From the NCBI RefSeq assembly GCF_030711405.1, contig NZ_JAULSI010000030.1:1-64000 (forward strand): DNA of 64,000 nt, given 5' to 3'. The notes beneath the pieces were generated by a model. It saw nothing but the letters and a program-made list of their open reading frames with translations. It searched no databases and was not told the origin of the DNA. A program made the translations under genes and the position numbers. The DNA is from Massilia brevitalea (GTDB taxonomy: Bacteria; Pseudomonadota; Gammaproteobacteria; Burkholderiales; Burkholderiaceae_D). This document shows positions 47,327 through 57,179 of this stretch, one piece after another; positions within the stretch are counted from its first letter, which is position 1, and each line of letters opens with the position of its first letter.

Positions 47327-47339
47327 CATACCCGGTTTT
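47327..47339. repeat. Putative right attachment core of the defence island
   Basis: Second copy of CATACCCGGTTTT, in direct orientation to 37725-37737 and 20 bases upstream of the integrase start. Nearby GTACCCGGTATC-GTACCCGGT (from about 47358) is a partly similar direct repeat that could be an accessory site. Confidence 0.45.
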
Positions 47340-47423
47340 GCGCTTAAGAGATTTAGGTACGTACCCGGTATCGTACCCGGTGCTCCGCAGGATGGCAACG
47401 GACTGTTCCGGACAGGAACGGAT

Positions 47424-47457
47424 AAAAAAAGCCCCGGCATCCTAGGGGAGCCGGGGC
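47424..47457 (-). terminator. Terminator of ychF
   Basis: On the minus strand GCCCCGGC pairs with GCCGGGGC around an 11-base loop and is followed by seven Ts, about 42 bases after the ychF stop. Confidence 0.85.
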
Positions 47458-47498
47458 CTTCGTTGTCCGCCGGAATCCGCCAGATTCCGACCTCATGC

Positions 47499-48590
47499 TT
47501 AGACGTTAAACAAGAAGTTCAACACATCCCCATCCTTGACCACATACTCCTTGCCCTCGGCGCGCATCTTGCCCGCTTCCTTCGCGCCCGACTCGCCCTT
47601 GTAGGCGATGTAGTCGTCGAAGCCGATGGTCTGCGCGCGGATGAAGCCGCGTTCGAAGTCGGTGTGGATCACGCCGGCCGCCTGCGGGGCGGTGGCGCCG
47701 ACCTTCACGGTCCAGGCGCGCACTTCTTTCACGCCGGCGGTGAAGTAGGTCTGCAGGCCGAGCAGCTTGTACGCTGCGCGGATCAGGCGGTCCAGGCCCG
47801 GCTCTTCCATGCCCATGTCGCCCAGGAAGGCGGCCTTGTCGGCGTCGTCGAGGTCGGCGATTTCGGCTTCGATGGCGGCGGAGATCGCGACGATCGGCGC
47901 GTTCTGCTTGGCAGCAAAAGCGGTCAACTGGTCCAGCAGCGGGTTGTTGGTGAAGCCGGTGTCGGACACATTGGCCACGTACATCGCCGGCTTGGCCGTG
48001 ATCAGGTGCAGTTCGCGGATGGCGGCCATCTCGTCGGCGTCCAGGCCAAGGGTGCGCACCGGCTGGCCTTCGTTCAGGTGCGGCAGCATGCGCTCGCACA
48101 GGGCAACCAGCTTGGCCGCGTCCTTGTCGCCCGAGCGGGCTTTCTTGTTTTCGCGGTGGATCGCCTTTTCGACGGCGCCCAGGTCGGCCAGGGCCAGTTC
48201 GGTCTGGATGACTTCGATGTCGTCGATCGGGCTGACCTTGCCGGCCACGTGGATGACGTTGTCGTCTTCGAAGCAGCGCACCACGTTGACGATGGCGTCG
48301 GTCTCGCGGATGTGCGACAGGAACTGGTTGCCCAGGCCCTCGCCTTTCGACGCGCCGGCCACCAGGCCCGCGATGTCGACGAATTCGACGATGGCCGGGA
48401 CGACGCGTTCCGGCTTGACGATGTCGGCCAGCTGGGCCATGCGCGGATCCGGCACCTCGACCACGCCGACGTTCGGCTCGATGGTGCAGAACGGGTAGTT
48501 TTCAGCCGGGATGCCGGCCTTGGTCAGCGCGTTGAACAGGGTGGACTTGCCGACGTTGGGCAGGCCGACGATGCCGCATTGGAGACTCAT
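47499..48590 (-). CDS. ychF: Redox-regulated P-loop ATPase YchF/OLA1
   Basis: The 363-residue protein is the exact usual length. It has P-loop [15 protein letters not shown] (G3), the NVSD-type non-GTP specificity region and a C-terminal TGS domain. Members bind ATP over GTP and associate with ribosomes. The start MSLQCGIVG is universal in the family. It is the first core gene to the right of the island. Confidence 0.97.
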   Translation of the reverse strand: MSLQCGIVGLPNVGKSTLFNALTKAGIPAENYPFCTIEPNVGVVEVPDPRMAQLADIVKPERVVPAIVEFVDIAGLVAGASKGEGLGNQFLSHIRETDAIVNVVRCFEDDNVIHVAGKVSPIDDIEVIQTELALADLGAVEKAIHRENKKARSGDKDAAKLVALCERMLPHLNEGQPVRTLGLDADEMAAIRELHLITAKPAMYVANVSDTGFTNNPLLDQLTAFAAKQNAPIVAISAAIEAEIADLDDADKAAFLGDMGMEEPGLDRLIRAAYKLLGLQTYFTAGVKEVRAWTVKVGATAPQAAGVIHTDFERGFIRAQTIGFDDYIAYKGESGAKEAGKMRAEGKEYVVKDGDVLNFLFNV

Positions 48591-48792
48591 GGGAATTCTT
48601 TCTCTCGATGATGATGAGCTGTAATGCCACAGCTCGGAAACCCTGCATTGTAACCCGGTCAGCGCGCGAGTGCCGCAAAAACAGGCGCGCAAGACATGTC
48701 TCGACCTGTCTGGTGCAACAGGTATGGCTGGCTGAAATCGCGGCGAAATCCCATGGGACGGGAGCGCCAGGGGGCCTGGTCGCGAGCCGCTG

Positions 48793-49890
48793 TCAAATCG
48801 CGCGCAGGCGCGCCGGATCGGGCCGTTCGACAAAGGCGGCCAGTTCGTCGCGCAAGCGGCCTCCTTCGGACATCGCCGTGTTCCAGGCCTGCACCCGTGC
48901 ATCGTGGTTCAGGCCATGGAACTTGAAGTCGGACCGGTCCGGTAGCTTGGCGCGCGGGAGCGTCTTCAAAAAATCCTGCGACGGCGAGACGATCAGCACG
49001 TTGTCGAGCCAGCCGCGGTTCGGGCCGCGGGCGCAGCGGCGCCACGGTAAAGCCTTGTCCAGCCAGCCCGGCACGATGTGCTCGTTGAAGTGCGGGTACA
49101 GCACGATGCCGTCGGGGTCCTGCTGTTCCACGCGCGCATACGGCAGCGCCAGGTTGTAGTCGATGATGCCGCCGTCCCAGTAATAGCCTTCCGGCACGCC
49201 GTTGATCTGCGTGACCGGCTGCATGATCAAGGGCAGTGTGCCCGAGGCCAGCAGGCTGGCGGCCAGGTTCTCGCGCGTGAGGGCGGCGAAGTGGGTGGTG
49301 AAGGCGTCGAATTGGTTGCGCAGCCAGGGCGCGCCGTCGCGGGCGTCGCCGATCACCACGCGCTCGAGCAGGCCGCCCAGGCGTTCACGCGAGGCGAAGT
49401 TGGTCAGGGCCGCTTGCGCGAAGCCGCGCATCTCGGCGCGCCGGTGCGTGGGCGCAGCCAGGCCGCCCTTGCCGCGTACGGCCAGCAGGTGCAGGCGGTG
49501 GGTTGGGTGCATGACGATGTCGTCTTCGTGGCCGCTGACGAATACGCGCAGCAGTTCCTGCACTACCTCGTTGATCTGCTGCGGGCTGGGCTTGGTGCTG
49601 GTGTAGCGCTGGCCGGCGTACAGTTCGCCCAGGCGGGCAAAGGCGCGTACCGGGTCGCGCTGGCAGGCGGCGGCCATGCGCCAGGCGCCGATCGAGGAGC
49701 CGATCAGGGTGCGTTCGCGCGGGCTGGACGGCAGCCATTCGCCAAAGACGTATTGGTCGAGGTCGCGGAAGACCAGGCCTTTCGGGCCGCCGGCGGCGGC
49801 GGGGACGATGGCGATGTCGGCGGCGCGCAGGCCGTGGCTGCGGATGCGGGCCAGCGCACGGGGGCCGGCGTGGAAGTTGAGGGCGCTCAT
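48793..49890 (-). CDS. Patatin-like phospholipase
   Basis: The 365-residue protein has the serine-hydrolase elbow GSSIG (near residue 66) and the catalytic Asp segment DGGIIDYN, with an oxyanion-type [10 protein letters not shown] near residue 33. Ser-Asp dyad lipid acyl hydrolase activity is expected. No signal peptide is present, so it is probably cytoplasmic. The start at 49890 (ATG) is preferred over the in-frame TTG one codon earlier. The function within the ychF-pth neighbourhood is not known. Confidence 0.88.
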   Translation of the reverse strand: MSALNFHAGPRALARIRSHGLRAADIAIVPAAAGGPKGLVFRDLDQYVFGEWLPSSPRERTLIGSSIGAWRMAAACQRDPVRAFARLGELYAGQRYTSTKPSPQQINEVVQELLRVFVSGHEDDIVMHPTHRLHLLAVRGKGGLAAPTHRRAEMRGFAQAALTNFASRERLGGLLERVVIGDARDGAPWLRNQFDAFTTHFAALTRENLAASLLASGTLPLIMQPVTQINGVPEGYYWDGGIIDYNLALPYARVEQQDPDGIVLYPHFNEHIVPGWLDKALPWRRCARGPNRGWLDNVLIVSPSQDFLKTLPRAKLPDRSDFKFHGLNHDARVQAWNTAMSEGGRLRDELAAFVERPDPARLRAI

Positions 49891-50032
49891 CAAGCGATTA
49901 TCGCAGGGTGGGCGCGATCATGTCCGGGAACGACGTGTTGGCACGCAGGCGTTGTACCGCATGCGGGAGGTTCGGCCTCCAGATAGTGTGCGAGCGAACC
50001 GTTGCCGCACGTGGTGCAAGGAGGCGCTCGTA

Positions 50033-50086
50033 CCGCGTGGGCACTTCGTGTTTGAGGCCCCCGGCCTCAAACACCCCACCGTACGG
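50033..50086 (+). repeat. 54-bp palindromic interspersed repeat, copy 3
   Basis: Identical to the reverse complement of 11527-11580. It fills much of the 218-base gap between the patatin-like gene and pth; nothing else in the gap is recognisable. Confidence 0.85.
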
Positions 50087-50108
50087 GAGACGCAGCAGTG
50101 ATGATTGT

Positions 50109-50693
50109 TTATGCGGTATGCAACTGCATCGTTGCGGCGTCGAGCTTGCCTTCGACGGCGAGCGGGATGATGCGCAGGGCCTTGTCGATCGACTCCTCGA
50201 TCAGGCTTTGCTCTTCGCGGCGCGGGCGGTGCAGCACGAAGTCGGCGACGTTCTGCTGCAGGTTCAGGCTGCGCGGGTGGCCGATGCCGAGGCGCAGGCG
50301 CCAGTAGTCTTGCGTGCCGAGGGCGGCGGTGATGTCCTTCAGGCCGTTGTGGCCGCCGGAGGAGCCGCCCTTCTTGAGTTTGGCGACGCCGGGCAGCAGG
50401 TCGAGTTCGTCGTGCACGACCAGCACTTCGTCGGCGTTGATCTTGAAGAAGCGCGCCAGCGCGCCGACCGACTGGCCGGAACGGTTCATGAAGGTCAGCG
50501 GTTCGAGCAGCCAGACTTCCTTGCCCGAGATGGACGTTTTCGCCAGCATGGCGTTGTAGCGGCTTTCGCGCTGCAGGCGGCAGCCGGGCAGGCTGTTGGC
50601 AAGGTTGTCGACCAGCCAGAAGCCGGCGTTGTGGCGGGTTTGTTCGTATTCCGGGCCAGGGTTGCCGAGGCCGACGATGAGGCGGATGGACAT
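50109..50693 (-). CDS. pth: Peptidyl-tRNA hydrolase
   Basis: The 194-residue enzyme has [16 protein letters not shown] with catalytic His21, [17 protein letters not shown], and HDELDLLPG. It releases tRNA from peptidyl-tRNA after premature termination. The start [10 protein letters not shown] is the family start. It follows rplY, from which a terminator separates it. Confidence 0.96.
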   Translation of the reverse strand: MSIRLIVGLGNPGPEYEQTRHNAGFWLVDNLANSLPGCRLQRESRYNAMLAKTSISGKEVWLLEPLTFMNRSGQSVGALARFFKINADEVLVVHDELDLLPGVAKLKKGGSSGGHNGLKDITAALGTQDYWRLRLGIGHPRSLNLQQNVADFVLHRPRREEQSLIEESIDKALRIIPLAVEGKLDAATMQLHTA

Positions 50694-50755
50694 AGCGGTC
50701 GCGTCAGGAAAAAGAGGATTATCGCCGAAACAGTGCCGGGCGAGAAAACAAAAAC

Positions 50756-50787
50756 CCGCCGGGCGCGAGCCGCAGCGGGTTTTTTTC
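50756..50787 (-). terminator. Terminator between rplY and pth
   Basis: ACCCGC and GCGGGT arms flank a GC-rich loop, with T runs on both sides (A-run on the left, seven Ts on the right), so it may act in both directions. It lies about 35 bases after the rplY stop on the minus strand. Confidence 0.75.
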
Positions 50788-50821
50788 ATGCACTGCGCCA
50801 CCCGAAGGCAGCACCGAAGAA

Positions 50822-51412
50822 TTACTTGGCTTCTTCGGTTTCGGCAGCAGCTGCACCACGTGGCACCGAGGTGGTGACGATGGTCAGGTTCTGGCCGTGG
50901 GTCAGCGCGGTCACGCCTTCTGGCAGTTTCAGGTCGTCGGTGTGGACCGAGCCGCCGCTTTCCAGGGCGCCCAGGTCGACTTCGATGAACTCTGGCAGTT
51001 GGCCTGGCAGGCAGGCAACTTCCAGTTCGTTCAGCACGTGCGAGATGATCGCGCCGCTCAGCTTGACGGCTGGCGAGGTTTCAGCGTTGACGAAGTGCAG
51101 GGCAACCTTGGTGTGGATTGGCTGCGAAGCGTCGACGCGCTGGAAGTCAGCGTGCAGGACCAGTTGCTTGTATGCGTGCATCTGGAAGTCGCGCAGCAGG
51201 ACTTTCTGGGCCTGGCCTTCGATTTCGAGGTCCAGCACGGAACCGTGGAAAGCTTCTTTCTTGAGCGCGTGGTACAGGGCGTTGCCGTCCAGGGCGATCA
51301 GTTGTGGGGCAGCGGTGCCGCCGTAGATGATGCCTGGGGTCTGGCCAGCCTTGCGCAGGCGGCGGCTCGCTCCGGTGCCCTGCAGGGTGCGGTTGAATGC
51401 AACTACTTTCAT
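50822..51412 (-). CDS. rplY: 50S ribosomal protein L25 (CTC form)
   Basis: The 196-residue protein has the L25 5S-rRNA-binding domain ([18 protein letters not shown]) and the extra C-terminal TL5/CTC domain ([12 protein letters not shown]), ending in an acidic/Ala tail. The start MKVVAFNRT matches the family. It follows prs, the usual neighbour. Confidence 0.96.
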   Translation of the reverse strand: MKVVAFNRTLQGTGASRRLRKAGQTPGIIYGGTAAPQLIALDGNALYHALKKEAFHGSVLDLEIEGQAQKVLLRDFQMHAYKQLVLHADFQRVDASQPIHTKVALHFVNAETSPAVKLSGAIISHVLNELEVACLPGQLPEFIEVDLGALESGGSVHTDDLKLPEGVTALTHGQNLTIVTTSVPRGAAAAETEEAK

Positions 51413-51604
51413 GTGAAACTCCATAAGTGTGGGATCGCATGCGGGATAAGTTCCCACCCGATTTCCCGGTTGTGCCCGCCCCCGCGACCAGGGGCTGGCA
51501 TGGCTGAGCACTGACTGCGTGCTCAAGAAAATTCGATTTTGCTTACAGTACAACGGCGCGCCGGGCTTGAAGCCGGGCGCGCCGCGCAATGATGCTTGTC
51601 TTGC

Positions 51605-52555
51605 TTAGTCGACGAACAGCGACATCACCGAGTCGCCCTTGACGATACGCTTGAAGGTCTCGGCCAGCAGCGGAGCACAAGTCAGCTGGCGGATCTTCGG
51701 GCAGGCGGCGGCGGCGGCCGACAGCGGGATGGTGTCGGTGACCACCAGTTCGTCCAGCGGCGAGTTCGAGATGCGGTCGATTGCAGGACCCGACAGGACC
51801 GGGTGGGTGCAATACGCCACGACCTTCTTGGCGCCGCGTTCCTTCAGGACTTCGGCGGCTTTCGTCAGCGTGCCTGCGGTGTCGACCATGTCGTCCATGA
51901 TCACGCAGTTGCGGCCTTCGACTTCACCGATGATGTTCATGACTTCCGACACGTTCGCCTTTGGACGGCGCTTGTCGATGATCGCCAGGTCGCATCCGAG
52001 GCGCTTGGCCAGCGCACGGGCGCGGACCACGCCGCCGACGTCCGGCGACACGACCAGCAAGTCGTCGTAGTTCTGCTTCTGCAGGTCGCCCAGCAGCAGC
52101 GGCGACGCGTAGATGTTATCGACTGGAATGTCGAAGAAGCCCTGGATCTGGTCGGCGTGCAGGTCCATGATCAGGACGCGCTCGACGCCGGCTTCTTCCA
52201 GCATGTTGGCAACGACCTTGGCCGAGATCGCGACACGCGCCGAGCGCGGGCGGCGGTCCTGGCGGGCATAGCCGAAATAAGGAATGGCAGCGGTGATGCG
52301 GCCGGCCGATGCGCGTTTGAGCGCGTCGACCATCAGCATGATTTCCATCAGGCTGTCGTTGGTAGGAGCGCAGGTCGATTGCAGCACGAAGACGTCTTTA
52401 CCGCGGACGTTTTCATTGATTTCGACCATGACTTCGCCGTCCGAGAATTTCGAGACGACTGCTTTACCGAGAGGAATACCGAGGCTTTTTGCGACCCCTT
52501 CTGCTAGCGCCGGATTAGCGTTGCCGGTAAAAACCATCAGGTTTTCGTAAGCCAT
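51605..52555 (-). CDS. prs: Ribose-phosphate pyrophosphokinase
   Basis: The 316-residue enzyme makes PRPP from ribose-5-P and ATP. It has the catalytic flexible loop region near [10 protein letters not shown], the PRPP-binding signature DDMVDTAGT and the [11 protein letters not shown] segment. Class I length. It lies directly downstream of tRNA-Gln. Confidence 0.97.
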   Translation of the reverse strand: MAYENLMVFTGNANPALAEGVAKSLGIPLGKAVVSKFSDGEVMVEINENVRGKDVFVLQSTCAPTNDSLMEIMLMVDALKRASAGRITAAIPYFGYARQDRRPRSARVAISAKVVANMLEEAGVERVLIMDLHADQIQGFFDIPVDNIYASPLLLGDLQKQNYDDLLVVSPDVGGVVRARALAKRLGCDLAIIDKRRPKANVSEVMNIIGEVEGRNCVIMDDMVDTAGTLTKAAEVLKERGAKKVVAYCTHPVLSGPAIDRISNSPLDELVVTDTIPLSAAAAACPKIRQLTCAPLLAETFKRIVKGDSVMSLFVD

Positions 52556-52589
52556 GGGAGTCCTGAGAGAAGAGCGTTGATACTTTTGA

Positions 52590-52619
52590 AAAACAATCAG
52601 CCGGCTATACCGGCTGATT
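52590..52619 (-). terminator. Terminator after tRNA-Gln
   Basis: On the minus strand AATCAGCCGG and CCGGCTGATT pair around five bases and run into GTTTTTC. It lies 84 bases downstream of the tRNA and 34 bases upstream of prs, so prs probably has its own promoter or relies on readthrough. Confidence 0.8.
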
Positions 52620-52703
52620 ATGCTTTAAGAGCCGTACCGATTAGGTCGGTACCGCCGATTTCATCCGCCGGACACGTTCGTATCGACAGCCGGATAAAAC
52701 GAA

Positions 52704-52780
52704 TGGCAGGGGAACAAGGATTCGAACCTTGGTATGCCGGAATCAAAATCCGGTGCCTTAACCAGCTTGGCGATTCCCCT
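52704..52780 (-). tRNA. tRNA-Gln (UUG)
   Basis: On the minus strand AGGGGAA pairs with TTCCCCT. The anticodon loop TTTTGAT between CCGGA and TCCGG gives anticodon UUG, and GGTTCGAATCC forms the T arm. The encoded 3' end is GCCA. It lies between ispE and prs, the common betaproteobacterial position. Confidence 0.97.
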
Positions 52781-52851
52781 ACGCAACTTACAGCTTGCCG
52801 CTTTGCTTGACTATTCTAACCGTCATTCGCTGCGACAGGCAAAATTTTATT

Positions 52852-53733
52852 CTACAACATACTGTTTTGCAAGAGCTTTTTTATCGAATGTCGCGCCAGC
52901 GATTTTGCTTTCCACGCTTTCCACTTGTCGGGCACCTGGCCCAGCACATGGTTCGCTTCAGCTTCGCCAGGCAGCGCAACAAATACGCAAGCCCCGGAAC
53001 CCGTCATCCTGGCCGCGCCATATTGGCTCAACCATTCGATCGCTTCCCCTACCGCTGGAAACAACCTGACAGCAACTCCTTGCAAATCATTTCTTCCGAA
53101 TCCGCTAATGTTTTGCGCTTCAGGGAAGTCCGTTATTCTGACGGGTTTGCTATCCCTTGTCAAATCCTGCGCGCTAAAAATTGCAGGGGTCGGTACCGAG
53201 ACGCCTGGTTCGATCACCACGTACCAGCAATCCGGCCCCTGTACAGGCTGCATGGCTTCGCCGATACCTTCTACAAAGGCGGTTTCGCCGTACACGAAAA
53301 AGGGAATGTCGGCGCCCAGGGGCAAGCCGATTGCCATCAGCTCTTCATCGCTGAACCCGCCCTGCCACAAATGGTTGGCCGCCATCAGCGCGGTGGCCGC
53401 ATCCGAGGAACCGCCGCCCAGGCCGCCGCCCATGGGCAGCACCTTGTCCAGGCGCACGTCGATGCCGGGCACGGCGCGGCCGTGGCGTTCCCGGAAAGCG
53501 CTTGCCAGGCGCTGCAGCGCGCGCACGACCAGGTCGGCGTCATGAGGCACGCCCGGCACGTCATTGACGCGGCGGATCGCGCCATCGCTGCGCAGGTCGA
53601 AATGCAGGGTGTCGCCGCGGTCGATCAGCTGGAAGACGCTTTGCAGCAGGTGATAGCCATCGGCGCGGCGGCCGACGACGTGCAGGAACAGGTTCAGCTT
53701 GGCCGGGGCCGGGCAATCGTGCAGCGAATTCAT
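52852..53733 (-). CDS. ispE: 4-diphosphocytidyl-2-C-methyl-D-erythritol kinase
   Basis: The 293-residue GHMP kinase has the N-terminal PAKLNLFLHV and the ATP loop PMGGGLGGGSSDAAT. It phosphorylates CDP-ME in the MEP isoprenoid pathway. The start overlaps the lolB stop by four bases. It is followed by tRNA-Gln. Confidence 0.97.
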   Translation of the reverse strand: MNSLHDCPAPAKLNLFLHVVGRRADGYHLLQSVFQLIDRGDTLHFDLRSDGAIRRVNDVPGVPHDADLVVRALQRLASAFRERHGRAVPGIDVRLDKVLPMGGGLGGGSSDAATALMAANHLWQGGFSDEELMAIGLPLGADIPFFVYGETAFVEGIGEAMQPVQGPDCWYVVIEPGVSVPTPAIFSAQDLTRDSKPVRITDFPEAQNISGFGRNDLQGVAVRLFPAVGEAIEWLSQYGAARMTGSGACVFVALPGEAEANHVLGQVPDKWKAWKAKSLARHSIKKLLQNSML

Positions 53734-54323
53734 GGAGCAACAGGGTTGATGAAGATGCGGATTTCCAGTTCGCCGGAGGCCGTCGTGCGTGCGGCGTCGA
53801 TGCGCTTGGGCATCGGGCGGGCCGCCGTGTCGTCCTGCCAGGCCGCGAAGCGCAGGCGCCAGCCGTCGCGCGTGTAGACGCTGTTGTTGGCGGGCGAAGC
53901 GGCGAAGCGCTTGCCGTCGGCGCCGATCGCATAACCCTGCAGCCAGTCGCGCAGGCCGGCCACCGGCAGCGACCAGCCCAGCGCCTGGGCGGTGAGCGTG
54001 TCGATGTCTTGCGCCACCAGCGGTTCGCGCCCGGCCTGGGTCAGCGTGGCCTGCTGCGGCGTGACGCTGATCGCAGCGAGCTGGCTGAACGACGAGGACA
54101 GTGCGACGTCGACGCGGCCAGGCTGCTGCGACCAGGTGAAGTTACCGGTCAGCGAGTCCGGCTGGCCTTCCTTCAGGTAGTTCACCGACAGGCGGCCGCT
54201 CAGTTCGATGGTCTCGCGGTAATCGGCCACGGTGGATTGGGACAGCGGCGCGCTGGCGCAGCCGGCAAGGGCAGCAAGGGTAGCCACTGCGGCAAACAGG
54301 GATAGGCGTCGGGTGATCGGCAT
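53730..54323 (-). CDS. lolB: Outer-membrane lipoprotein LolB
   Basis: The 197-residue protein has a lipobox LAGC (Cys22) and the LolB body (ELSGRLSVNYL, SLTGNFTWSQQP, LGWSLPVAGLRDWLQG). It receives lipoproteins from LolA and inserts them in the outer membrane. It is coupled to ispE by a four-base overlap, as in many proteobacteria. Confidence 0.93.
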   Translation of the reverse strand: MPITRRLSLFAAVATLAALAGCASAPLSQSTVADYRETIELSGRLSVNYLKEGQPDSLTGNFTWSQQPGRVDVALSSSFSQLAAISVTPQQATLTQAGREPLVAQDIDTLTAQALGWSLPVAGLRDWLQGYAIGADGKRFAASPANNSVYTRDGWRLRFAAWQDDTAARPMPKRIDAARTTASGELEIRIFINPVAP

Positions 54324-54340
54324 CGGTCAGGATAGAAGGT

Positions 54341-54368
54341 GAAAAACAAACGGCGGAACAGGTCCGCC
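54341..54368 (-). terminator. Terminator after the TPR lipoprotein gene
   Basis: On the minus strand GGCGGA and TCCGCC pair around five bases and are followed by GTTTGTTTTT, about 28 bases after the TPR stop codon. Confidence 0.75.
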
Positions 54369-54395
54369 GCCGCTTGTGAGTATTCTTGAATTATT

Positions 54396-56225
54396 TCACA
54401 GGGACAGGCGCAGGCGCGCCAGCGTGCTGCGCAGGGTGTCGTTCTGCGGGTCCTTGGCGCGCGCTTCCAGCCACAGCTTCTGGGCATCGGCACGCTTGCC
54501 CTGCTGCCACAGCACTTCGCCGAGGTGGACCGCGATTTCCGGATCGCGGCGCAGGCTGTAGGCGCGGCGCAGGTGGCCCTCGGCGGCATCGAGGTTGCCG
54601 AGGCGGTAATGGACCCAGCCCATGCTGTCCATGATGAAGGGGTCTTCCGGCGCCATGGCCATCGCCTTTTCGATCAGCGCGCGCGCTTCGTCGAGGCGGA
54701 TGTTGCGCTCGGCCAGCGAGTAGCCGAGGGCGTTGTAGGCATGGTGGTTGTCCGGCGCCAGTCGCATCACTTCGCGCAGGGCGGTTTCCATGTCGTCGAC
54801 GTGGCCAGTCTTTTCGGCCAGCAGCGCATAGTCGTAGAGCAGGTCCGGATTGCCTGGGAAGCGCCTGGTGGCGGCCCCCATCAGCGTATAGGCCTGCTCG
54901 GCCTGGCCGGCGTCGCGCAGCACCTGCGCTTCGGCCGCCAGCACCTGGGCCTGGGCCATCGGCTCGCCGGGCTTCAGCGACGCCAGCAAACGGCGCGCGG
55001 CCGCCACGTCGCCGCTTTTCCCGAGCAGCTGGGCGCGGCGCAACTGGGCGCCGAACAGGGTCTTTTCGTCGCCTTCGGGCAGCTTGTCGAGCCAGCCGAC
55101 GGCGGCCTGCAGATCGCCGCGCTCCTCGGCCAGCTGCGACAGGATCAGCAAGGCCTTCGACGGGTCGCGCTCATCGTCGGGATTGCGGCCCAGTACTTCC
55201 ACGAAGCGCGAAAAATAACGCTCGGCAGCCGGCGGATCGTTCAGCTGGGTCGACAGCACGCCCAGCGCGTACAGGGTCGTGACATTGTCCGGCTGCTGGC
55301 TGTCGAGCAGCAGGAACTGGCGCCGCGCTTCCTCGTACTGCTTGTCGTTGACCAGGATGCGGGCATGGGCGGCGCGCACTTCGCGCGCCTTTGGATTGGC
55401 GGCGAGGAACTGCTGCAGGCGCGCCGTGGCCTGCGCTTCGTTTTCGCTCGATTGCGCCAGGGTCAGCATGGCGATTTCGGAATCCGGCTTCAGGGCCAGG
55501 GCGGCCTGCGCCTCGCGCGCACCCTCTTCCCGGGCGCCGCGCGCCAGCGCCGCCTGGGCCAGCACCACGTGGCCCTCGACCGTATCGCGGTAAGGGGCCA
55601 CCAGGCGCGCCAGCATGGCGTTCGCCGCTTCCTTGTCCTTGGCGCGCGACAGCAGCTGCTGCACCTGGTACAGCACCACGCCGCGCACCGCGGGCGGCGA
55701 GCCGGCCAGGCGCTTGCTGAAGATTTCTTCTGCGTCGGAGATATTGTCCGACAGGATAACCATCCCCAGATAGTATTGCGTCGCTTCGTCGGACTCCGGA
55801 TCGAGCTTGCGCCATTCGCGCACGGCCGCCAGGGTATCGTCGGGCTGGCGTGCGGCCAGGGCCATTTCGGCGGCGCGGCGCGCCAGGCGCGGGTCGCGGG
55901 TCTGCTGGGCCAGGGCCAGCATGGTGATGTAAGGACCTTGCCAGTCGCCATTGCGGAAGGCGAACTCGGCGCGCAGCAGCTGGTTCAGCAGGGTGCTGCT
56001 GAGTTCGACCTTGGGCAAGCGCGCCAGTTGCGCCGCTTTCTCGGCCTCCGCAGCTGCTTCGGCAGCGGCCTCGGCTGCCTGCTGCCCGGCGTCCGCATCC
56101 GCGGCAGACGTGGCGGGCGTGGCCTGTGCAGTCGCCCCGGCAGGCGCGCCGGACTGCGGCTGTGGCGCCACAGCGCATGCCGCCAGCACACCGGAGAGAG
56201 TTACAATGACGAAAGCGTTTTTCAA
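54396..56225 (-). CDS. TPR-repeat lipoprotein
   Basis: The 609-residue protein begins with a TTG start, giving [17 protein letters not shown] with Cys17 as the lipid site. No ATG or GTG keeps this signal in frame. An Ala/Glu-rich linker (about 20-70) precedes many TPR units; [24 protein letters not shown] and [17 protein letters not shown] are typical. Such proteins scaffold envelope complexes or help peptidoglycan or secretion systems. It is upstream of lolB and divergent from mutM. The exact role is unknown. Confidence 0.85.
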   Translation of the reverse strand: MKNAFVIVTLSGVLAACAVAPQPQSGAPAGATAQATPATSAADADAGQQAAEAAAEAAAEAEKAAQLARLPKVELSSTLLNQLLRAEFAFRNGDWQGPYITMLALAQQTRDPRLARRAAEMALAARQPDDTLAAVREWRKLDPESDEATQYYLGMVILSDNISDAEEIFSKRLAGSPPAVRGVVLYQVQQLLSRAKDKEAANAMLARLVAPYRDTVEGHVVLAQAALARGAREEGAREAQAALALKPDSEIAMLTLAQSSENEAQATARLQQFLAANPKAREVRAAHARILVNDKQYEEARRQFLLLDSQQPDNVTTLYALGVLSTQLNDPPAAERYFSRFVEVLGRNPDDERDPSKALLILSQLAEERGDLQAAVGWLDKLPEGDEKTLFGAQLRRAQLLGKSGDVAAARRLLASLKPGEPMAQAQVLAAEAQVLRDAGQAEQAYTLMGAATRRFPGNPDLLYDYALLAEKTGHVDDMETALREVMRLAPDNHHAYNALGYSLAERNIRLDEARALIEKAMAMAPEDPFIMDSMGWVHYRLGNLDAAEGHLRRAYSLRRDPEIAVHLGEVLWQQGKRADAQKLWLEARAKDPQNDTLRSTLARLRLSL

Positions 56226-56323
56226 AGCATGTCCATATAGGGAAGGATGTCCCGATTCTACGCCCAAGCCCCGCAACGCGTGCGCGCCCGCAACACGAAT
56301 TTACAAGTATTTGTCAGATTTTC

Positions 56324-57157
56324 ATGCCTGAACTCCCGGAAGTAGAAGTCACCCGGCGCGGTGTCGCGCCCCACCTGGAAGGCCGCGTGGTCGAGGAAGT
56401 CGTGTTCCGCCGCGAGGGCCTGCGCTGGCCCTTCCCTGCCCATATCGCCGCGACCCTGGTCGGCCAGCGCATCGAGCATGTCAAGCGGCGCGGCAAGTAT
56501 CTGCTGCTGGGCTTTGCCAGCGGCACGCTGATCGTCCACCTCGGCATGTCGGGCCATTTGCGCGTGCTGCCGCCCGGTATCGAGCTGAAGAAACACGACC
56601 ACTTCGACCTCGTCGTGTCCGATGGCAGCCAGAAGCAGGTGCTGCGCCTGCACGACCCGCGCCGCTTCGGCGCCGTGCTCTGGCATGCGGTCGACGACGG
56701 CGAACTGGAACAGCACATCCTGCTGCGCGGCCTCGGTGTGGAACCGCTGGAAGACCAGTTCTCGGCCGAGCTGCTGTACCGCGCCACGCGCAAGCGCAGC
56801 GCGCCGATCAAGCAGGTGCTGCTGGCCGGCGACATCGTGGTTGGCGTGGGCAACATCTACGCCTGCGAAAGCCTGTTCCGCGCCGGCATCAACCCGAAGA
56901 CGCCGGCCGGGCGCATCAGCCGCGCGCGCTACGAAAAACTGGCCGAGGCGATCCGCGAGATCCTGGCCGCCGCCATCGTGCAGGGCGGCAGCACGCTGCG
57001 TGACTTTATTGCAGTAAATGGGCAGTCTGGATATTTCCAGCAGACCTATTTCGTCTATGATCGGGCTGGAGTGCCGTGCAGAAACTGTGGCACCCCGATC
57101 CGACAAATCAAGCAGGGCCAGCGCTCCACCTTTTATTGCGCCACCTGCCAGCGGTAA
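56324..57157 (+). CDS. mutM: Formamidopyrimidine-DNA glycosylase
   Basis: The 277-residue bifunctional glycosylase starts [13 protein letters not shown], whose Pro and Glu are catalytic. It ends with a zinc finger (CRNCGTP...YCATC). It excises 8-oxoguanine and Fapy lesions. A dynamin-like GTPase gene begins 22 bases after it, with mutY next, so two steps of 8-oxoguanine defence share a run. Confidence 0.97.
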   Translation: MPELPEVEVTRRGVAPHLEGRVVEEVVFRREGLRWPFPAHIAATLVGQRIEHVKRRGKYLLLGFASGTLIVHLGMSGHLRVLPPGIELKKHDHFDLVVSDGSQKQVLRLHDPRRFGAVLWHAVDDGELEQHILLRGLGVEPLEDQFSAELLYRATRKRSAPIKQVLLAGDIVVGVGNIYACESLFRAGINPKTPAGRISRARYEKLAEAIREILAAAIVQGGSTLRDFIAVNGQSGYFQQTYFVYDRAGVPCRNCGTPIRQIKQGQRSTFYCATCQR

Positions 57158-57179
57158 ATTCTGAAAAGCGGGTGAAGAG

